This document shows, one piece after another, positions 6,198 to 9,469 of a stretch of 9,469 bases of DNA. Every line of letters begins with the position of its first letter. The stretch's first letter is position 1. The translations under genes and the position numbers were made by a program. Where the stretch lies: positions 1-9,469 of the forward strand of contig CAVSIB010000014.1 in assembly GCA_963727835.1 (NCBI GenBank). The letters run 5' to 3'. The stretch is from G026625185 sp963727835. Lineage in GTDB: Bacteria; Desulfobacterota; WTBG01; JAGOGO01. The notes under the pieces are model-generated. The model made no database searches. It was given only the letters and a program-made list of their open reading frames with translations, and was not told where the DNA came from.

Positions 6198-6215
6198 GGG
6201 GAGAGCTGTCTCCCC
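6198..6215 (+). promoter_or_regulatory. Hairpin just ahead of the adenosine deaminase ribosome site
   Basis: GGGGAGA-GCTG-TCTCCCC forms a 7-bp, GC-rich stem with a tetraloop, ending one base before the AGAAGG ribosome site (6217-6222). A stable stem there could influence translation initiation. Its GGAGA/TCTCC arms can also pair with the arms of the preceding hairpin (6140-6184), which would allow mutually exclusive folds. Confidence 0.45.
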
Positions 6216-6228
6216 TAGAAGGTTTTGC

Positions 6229-7279
6229 ATGGTGATTAAAGATTTGCATAAAAAAATGAAAAAATTTCCTAAGGTTGACCTTCACCGTCATCTCGAAGGA
6301 AGCATACGGTTGGAGAGCTTTTTGGATATTGCTCGAAAAGAAAAAGTCAAACTCCCAACGTATAACCTGGAAGAATTCCGCCGGTTAGTCCAAGTCAATG
6401 ATGAACCTCCTGACTTTATTAATTTTTTAAATAAATTTAAAGTGGCGAGGGGATTTTATCCTAATCGAAATTCCATTGAGCGTGTAGCTTATGAGGCGGT
6501 TGAAGATGCAGCGCGAGACAATGTTAAATATTTGGAACTTCGTTACAGCCCAACCCACTTTGCCTGCGACCAACGTTTTCCGGAAGAAGAGGTGATCAGG
6601 TGGGTCCAAGGAGCAATTGAACGGGCGATGGGGAATTATGATATCGAAGTAATACCTGTACTGACTATAAGCCGCAATTATGGAATTGAATTAGCTGAGC
6701 ATACAGTGGGTATTGCGGTTAAACTTGCAGGAAAATATTTTTTCGGACTGGATTTAGCCGGAGATGAAATTAATTATCCTGCCAAGACTATGGCGCACCT
6801 TTTTCAAATGGCTAAAGACGCCGGCATGGGTCTTACCCTTCATGCGGGAGAAGCGGGCGGGCCAGAAAATGTTATTGAGGCGATAGAAAGATTTGGTTGC
6901 GATCGGATTGGCCACGGGGTTCAGGCAGCGAAGAGCGAACAAGCAATGACGAGTCCTCAAAAAAACGCAGGTCCTGCTCGAGATTTGTCCCACGAGCAAC
7001 ATTCATACAGGGGTAGTGGAATCGCTGGAGGTGCATCCTTTAAAGATGTTTTATGAGAGGGGTCTATCAGTGAGCTTAAACACAGATGATCCGATGGTCT
7101 CCAATATTACGTTAACTGATGAATATGTGAATGCGGTGACTAAGATGGGGCTCAATGAAGATGACCTTAAAAAATTCAATACCATGGCCATAGAACACTG
7201 TTTCCATCCGAATAAAAAAACGCTGCAAAAGAAGTTCGCTAACTTTTGGAGTAAGGAAAAAGAAAGCAAAGACCAATAG
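6229..7279 (+). pseudogene. add: Adenosine deaminase family protein, split by a one-base frameshift
   Basis: The N-terminal frame (from 6229) has the metal ligands HRH in VDLHRHLEGS (15-25), the DLAGDE motif (175-180), LHAGEAG with His205 and catalytic Glu208, and GHG (228-230), then runs into junk and stops at 7056. The next frame picks up with KKTQVLLEICPTSN, IHTGVVESLEVHPLKMF, VSLNTDDP (the Asp pair that binds zinc and orients substrate) and continues to 7279. Removing one base between about 6945 and 6967 gives a normal protein of about 349 aa with family-typical spacing (22 residues from GHG to CPTSN). A run of seven A residues (6960-6966) lies in that interval. The enzyme would deaminate adenosine or a related nucleoside in the cytoplasm; some relatives act on aminodeoxyfutalosine. 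Start chosen because AGAAGG stands six bases upstream; an internal ATG at 6256 lacks such a site. The sir2 gene follows 64 bases later. Confidence 0.9.
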
Positions 7280-7343
7280 CCAAAAATCCGGAGTCAGAAG
7301 TTAGAGCATATTTTCCTTCTCTGATTTTAGAGGATGAAGACGT

Positions 7344-8084
7344 ATGGAAGACCTTATTAAAAGGGCTGCACGAGACATCGTAGAAGCAAAAAAAGTTGTT
7401 GCGTTGACCGGTTCAGGGATGTCAGCGGAAAGCGGGATACCGACCTTTCGTGATCAAGGGGGTTTTTGGGAAAAATATAATCCGGATGTGTATGCGCATA
7501 TCGATACTTTTTTTTCTCAACCAGAAAAACCTTGGCAGATGGTAAAAGCGTTTGATCAGCAGTTAAAGGCAAAGCCCAACCCTGGGCACTTAGCGTTAGC
7601 AGAAATTGAGAAGATGGGCTTTTTAAAAGAGATTATCACCCAGAATGTGGATAACCTTCACCAGCAGGCGGGAAGTACAGAGGTTATTGAATTCCACGGT
7701 AATCTTCGGCGCGGTGTTTGCTTAGTTTGTGGAAAATATTATGAATGGGGAGAAATTAGTTTGGAGGTGCTTCCCCCGCGATGCGAATGTAAAGGGGTTT
7801 TAAAGCCCGACGCAGTTTTTTTCGGAGAACAAATACCTGAGGAGGCTTTTCAACGGTCTTATGAGGCGTCTCGGAAATGTAAGTTAATGCTTGTGATTGG
7901 AACCTCAGCAATAGTTTATCCTGCTGCCAGCATTCCTCAGATTGCCAAACAGGCTGGTGCGGTGGTCGTAGAAATAAATCCTGAATCAACTCCACTGACA
8001 GATTTTGTTTCCGATTATAGTATCATTGGAAAAGCAGGGATTATTCTCCCGGAAATCGTGCGGGAATTGAAACGGCTAACCTAA
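7344..8084 (+). CDS. cobB: Sir2-family NAD-dependent protein deacylase
   Basis: This intact 246-aa protein has the complete sirtuin signature: GSGMSAESGIPTFRD (23-37) for NAD binding, TQNVDNLH (99-106), catalytic His118 in FHGN, a zinc site from Cys126 and Cys129 (CLVC) plus Cys147 and Cys149 (CEC), then KPDAVFFGE (154-162), GTSAIVYPAA (186-195) and INPE (211-214). It removes acyl groups from lysines, using NAD+ and releasing nicotinamide and O-acyl-ADP-ribose. The Tyr-x-x-Arg pair that marks class III desuccinylases is not evident in the WQMVKAF segment, so simple deacetylation is the safer guess. Length is normal for bacterial sirtuins. AGAGGA precedes the ATG at 7344. It lies 64 bases after the deaminase gene and may share its transcript. 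In anaerobes with CoA-ester metabolism such deacylases often control acyl-CoA synthetases; here that is inference. The symbol is the usual family name. Confidence 0.95.
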   Translation: MEDLIKRAARDIVEAKKVVALTGSGMSAESGIPTFRDQGGFWEKYNPDVYAHIDTFFSQPEKPWQMVKAFDQQLKAKPNPGHLALAEIEKMGFLKEIITQNVDNLHQQAGSTEVIEFHGNLRRGVCLVCGKYYEWGEISLEVLPPRCECKGVLKPDAVFFGEQIPEEAFQRSYEASRKCKLMLVIGTSAIVYPAASIPQIAKQAGAVVVEINPESTPLTDFVSDYSIIGKAGIILPEIVRELKRLT

Positions 8085-8086
8085 TT

Positions 8087-8233
8087 TTATCGGAGCGGAA
8101 TTAATCGCACCCAACGGTCTTTTCTGTGTCTCTCTTGACCCCTTTGACGGATCTGCCCCCTCAATAAATCTTCCTCGGCCTTAAATACGGGTGAGTTCAA
8201 ACATAGGTTGTAAACCGAGGTCGTGATTTTCAT
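8087..8233 (-). CDS. Possible small basic protein, unknown
   Basis: A 48-codon frame starts at ATG 8233 with MKITTSVYNLCLNSPVF and ends in a very basic half containing RGQERHRKDRWVRL. It is preceded by AAAAGG at suitable spacing, although this site lies inside a small hairpin (AACCT/AGGTT, 8237-8249). It converges on the sir2 stop with only two bases between. I recognise no family and a frame this short can arise by chance, so it is a weak call; the tail could bind nucleic acid if the protein is real. Confidence 0.25.
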   Translation of the reverse strand: MKITTSVYNLCLNSPVFKAEEDLLRGQIRQRGQERHRKDRWVRLIPLR

Positions 8234-8265
8234 ACCAACCTTTTAGGTTACGTATATTATTTTTT

Positions 8266-8290
8266 CGCAGGCTAAAGCCTGCGGCTACCA
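8266..8290. repeat. REP-like palindromic element
   Basis: CGCAGGC-TAAA-GCCTGCG (8266-8283) is a perfect 7-bp hairpin followed by GCTACCA. Read on the other strand this is TGGTAGCCGCAGGC..., which I recognise as a very common intergenic palindrome in many environmental bacterial genomes. It stands in the gap after sir2. A partial copy, CGCAGGCC, lies about 90 bases further on (near 8356-8363). It may be a mobile REP-type repeat and could also act as a terminator-like barrier. The rest of the gap 8085-8388 shows nothing but the small frame at 8087-8233. Confidence 0.7.
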
Positions 8291-8388
8291 ACGTGCTTTC
8301 AAATTACGTTACCGACTCGCTAGCAGGAAACCAGTAAGCTTTTCTTGGATTCAATCGCAGGCCTTTCTTCAAACACCATTGAAGATGC

Positions 8389-8610
8389 TTAACCCTTTTT
8401 AGGCCACTCAATATTGCCGCGTTCCTCTACAAAATAGCAAAACCTATCCCACTCGAACTCGCGAAAAGAGACAGGACAACGGAATTTTATCTTGCGATCA
8501 TTAACCCCGATAACTTCCCAATCCCCCTTACGCGGCCCATCATGGATGTGAATTTTTTGTCCGACCTCAAAAGGGTACAATCGGAAAAAAGCAACTTTAT
8601 GAGTAGTCAT
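8389..8610 (-). CDS. Small conserved-looking protein of unknown function
   Basis: The 73-aa product begins MTTHKVAFFRLYPFEVGQKI and has a compact beta-rich look: FEVGQKIHIHDGPRKGDWEVIGV (14-36), RKIKFRCPVS (39-48) and FEWDRFCYFVEE (52-63), then a short IEWPKKG tail. The HDGPRKGDWEVIGV segment resembles the small barrel of KOW/SH3-like proteins (a loop with GPxxGxWxV), which often bind nucleic acid or protein, but I cannot assign a family. Two cysteines (45 and 58) do not form a metal motif. It is 29 bases downstream of rubrerythrin in the same direction, so probably co-transcribed; oxidative stress or metal context is possible. No good ribosome site precedes the ATG at 8610, so the start is uncertain. 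Confidence 0.7.
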   Translation of the reverse strand: MTTHKVAFFRLYPFEVGQKIHIHDGPRKGDWEVIGVNDRKIKFRCPVSFREFEWDRFCYFVEERGNIEWPKKG

Positions 8611-8639
8611 TTCTCAGGCAAAAATGATAAAGGACGATT

Positions 8640-9142
8640 TTAATCGATGCGGCGAAAAACTTTTTTCGCTGATCCACACACAGGGCACTTGTCCGGTGAC
8701 TCACCCAAAACAGTATAACCGCAGACATCGCAAATATGAATGTCACCTGCGGGGAGATCCTTGCCGGTATTAAGTTTTGCGAGAGCCTCAGAATAGAGTT
8801 TGTGATGAATTTTTTCCACTGCATTAGCATACGTGAAAGTCGTTATGGCTTGTTTGTCTCCTTCCTTTTCTGCCTCAGCGATAAACTTAGGATACATTTC
8901 TTTGAATTCAAATCCTTCGCCTTCAATTGCTGCCTGTAAATTTTCGGTGGTGGTTTTTATGCCACCCAGTACCCGAAAGTGACTATGGGCATGAACGGTT
9001 TCAGCCTCAGCCGCTGCCCGAAACAATTTTGCGATTTGAGGATAACCGTCACCTGTCGCCTTCTTGGCAAATGCCAGATACTTTCGGTTGGCCTGGCTTT
9101 CTCCTGCAAAAGCTTCTTTAAGATTCTCTTTAGGGTTGCCAT
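8640..9142 (-). pseudogene. rbr: Rubrerythrin, frameshifted at codon 6
   Basis: The gene starts at ATG 9142, preceded by an excellent ribosome site (AAAGGAGGT), with MATLK. The expected continuation NLKEAFAGESQANRKYLAF lies in the next frame; the sequence AAAGAGAATC would fit if it were AAAGGAGAATC, so one G appears lost. From there the protein is complete to 8640: a ferritin-like diiron domain with ligand-bearing GESQANRKY and AEAETVHAHSH, a second half with EKEGDKQA and YANAVEKIHHKLY, and a C-terminal rubredoxin domain with CDVC and CPVC. Restored length is 167 aa, usual for short rubrerythrins. The enzyme reduces hydrogen peroxide with electrons from its rubredoxin iron, protecting anaerobes in the cytoplasm. 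The small gene at 8389-8610 follows. As written, translation from the good start gives a different, useless peptide, so this is either a disabled gene or a one-base read error. Confidence 0.92.
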
Positions 9143-9198
9143 GAAAAGACCTCCTTTCGAGCCCAAAAAATGATTAATATTTTGCTTTATTCTGCAAC

Positions 9199-9227
9199 TT
9201 GATAATAATGTAACAAAAAATTATACT
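9199..9227 (+). promoter_or_regulatory. Sigma70-type promoter of the endonuclease/phosphatase-family gene
   Basis: TTGATA (9199-9204), a 17-base spacer and TATACT (9222-9227) give a near-consensus plus-strand promoter, about 70 bases ahead of the start at 9307. The minus strand of the same place reads TATAAT (9225-9220), a plausible -10 for rubrerythrin though its -35 (TTTCCT, 9248-9243) is poor. The two divergent promoters would overlap and compete. Confidence 0.6.
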
Positions 9228-9306
9228 ATTTTCTATCGCAAAAGGAAAGAGATTGCCTGGTGCCGGTTAACTTCTCAAGTTTATAAACAAAAAAAGGAGA
9301 TTCGTG

Positions 9307-9469
9307 GTGCGGATAATGACCTTTAATATTCGTTTTGAAAACGAGCACGACAAAAATAACGCGTGGCAATATCGTCGTGCGTTGGTTGCCGAAATCATTC
9401 AATGCCATTCTCCTAATCTGGTGGGCACCCAAGAGGGCAAGTGGCAGCAACTTCTTTACCTTAAAAAAT
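9307..9469 (+). CDS. Endonuclease/exonuclease/phosphatase (EEP) family protein, N-terminal part
   Basis: The frame runs off the window edge, leaving 54 residues. It starts at GTG 9307 with MRIMTFNIRFEN, the first strand of EEP-fold enzymes in which the Asn (here in TFNIR) helps bind metal and phosphate. WQYRRALVAEII and PNLVGTQEGKWQQLLYL follow, the latter with the catalytic metal-ligand Glu in GTQE. This is the standard opening of small bacterial EEP hydrolases of the DNase I/AP endonuclease-like type; members cleave phosphodiesters in nucleic acids, lipids or inositol phosphates, so the substrate cannot be told. The start is chosen because GGAG (9296-9299) lies seven bases upstream; the GTG at 9304 in the same frame is closer than usual. 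Divergent from rubrerythrin. Confidence 0.9.
   Translation, partial: MRIMTFNIRFENEHDKNNAWQYRRALVAEIIQCHSPNLVGTQEGKWQQLLYLKK

Larger units (their letters stand above)
5798..6228. other. AT-rich divergent intergenic region with several hairpins
   Basis: This gap separates the minus-strand exported protein gene from the plus-strand adenosine deaminase gene. It holds CCTCC/GGAGG (about 5872-5889) followed on the plus strand by six T residues, a 9-bp inverted repeat GCAGAAAAC/GTTTTCTGC (5987-5995 and 6008-6016), and a 16-bp perfect palindrome CATTTTTTAAAAAATG (6036-6051). A 26-codon frame beginning at a GTG (5977) behind GGAGGGGAAGAAG also fits there, but nothing else supports it. A TATAAT (5914-5909, minus) fits the leftward promoter. 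The part from about 6106 looks like the promoter and leader of the deaminase gene and is listed separately. Confidence 0.5.

Noticed and set aside
6958..6968. Programmed -1 ribosomal frameshift at A AAA AAC
   Set aside because: The heptamer is in the correct phase, but the downstream frame is +1 relative to the upstream frame, so a -1 slip gives the wrong frame.

Overview
The window looks like chromosomal DNA of an anaerobic bacterium with moderate to low GC. A carboxyltransferase subunit close to glutaconyl-CoA decarboxylase alpha, a monocluster [4Fe-4S] ferredoxin, an Nfu-type Fe-S scaffold and a rubrerythrin all point to anaerobic, acyl-CoA-based metabolism. The exported His/Gly-rich protein and the small SH3 lipoprotein remind me of Desulfobacterota (former Deltaproteobacteria). 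That placement is inference; no marker gene here settles the taxonomy.

Layout: two serine tRNA genes (UGA, GCU) at 52-396 are followed by about 530 bases with no convincing gene. A minus-strand carboxymuconolactone-decarboxylase-family gene (927-1325) is divergent from gcdA (1752-3485, +). The gcdA promoter carries a perfect 18-bp palindrome of the TetR/FadR type. A 16-bp inverted repeat separates gcdA from a convergent minus-strand pair, nfu then a ferredoxin with an internal stop. A remnant of a very small membrane protein lies beyond. From 4438 to 5797 a minus-strand pair encodes an exported protein with a Gly/His repeat tail and an SH3-domain lipoprotein, ending at a clear intrinsic terminator; both are broken by several frame changes. 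On the plus strand follow a frameshifted adenosine deaminase (6229-7279), with a structured leader, and an intact Sir2 deacylase (7344-8084). A REP-like hairpin lies in the next spacer. A minus-strand unit of rubrerythrin (frameshifted near its start) and a small conserved-looking protein occupies 8389-9142. The start of an endonuclease/exonuclease/phosphatase-family gene runs off the right edge (9307 onward).

The most striking property is the number of single-base lesions: tRNA-Ser(UGA), ferredoxin, the mini membrane protein, both genes at 4488-5797, adenosine deaminase and rubrerythrin each need one or more small edits to look normal, while gcdA, sir2, nfu, the CMD-family gene and the 73-aa gene are clean. 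Several lesions lie in short homopolymers (GG read as G, an extra T in a T run, an A7 run), which favours read or assembly error for at least some. The dense lesions at 4488-5797 could also mean real decay of that locus. I see no phage, IS, CRISPR or classical defence system. The best candidate for something poorly described is the linked His/Gly-repeat exported protein and SH3 lipoprotein; the best regulatory signals are the FadR-like operator of gcdA and the leader of the adenosine deaminase gene.
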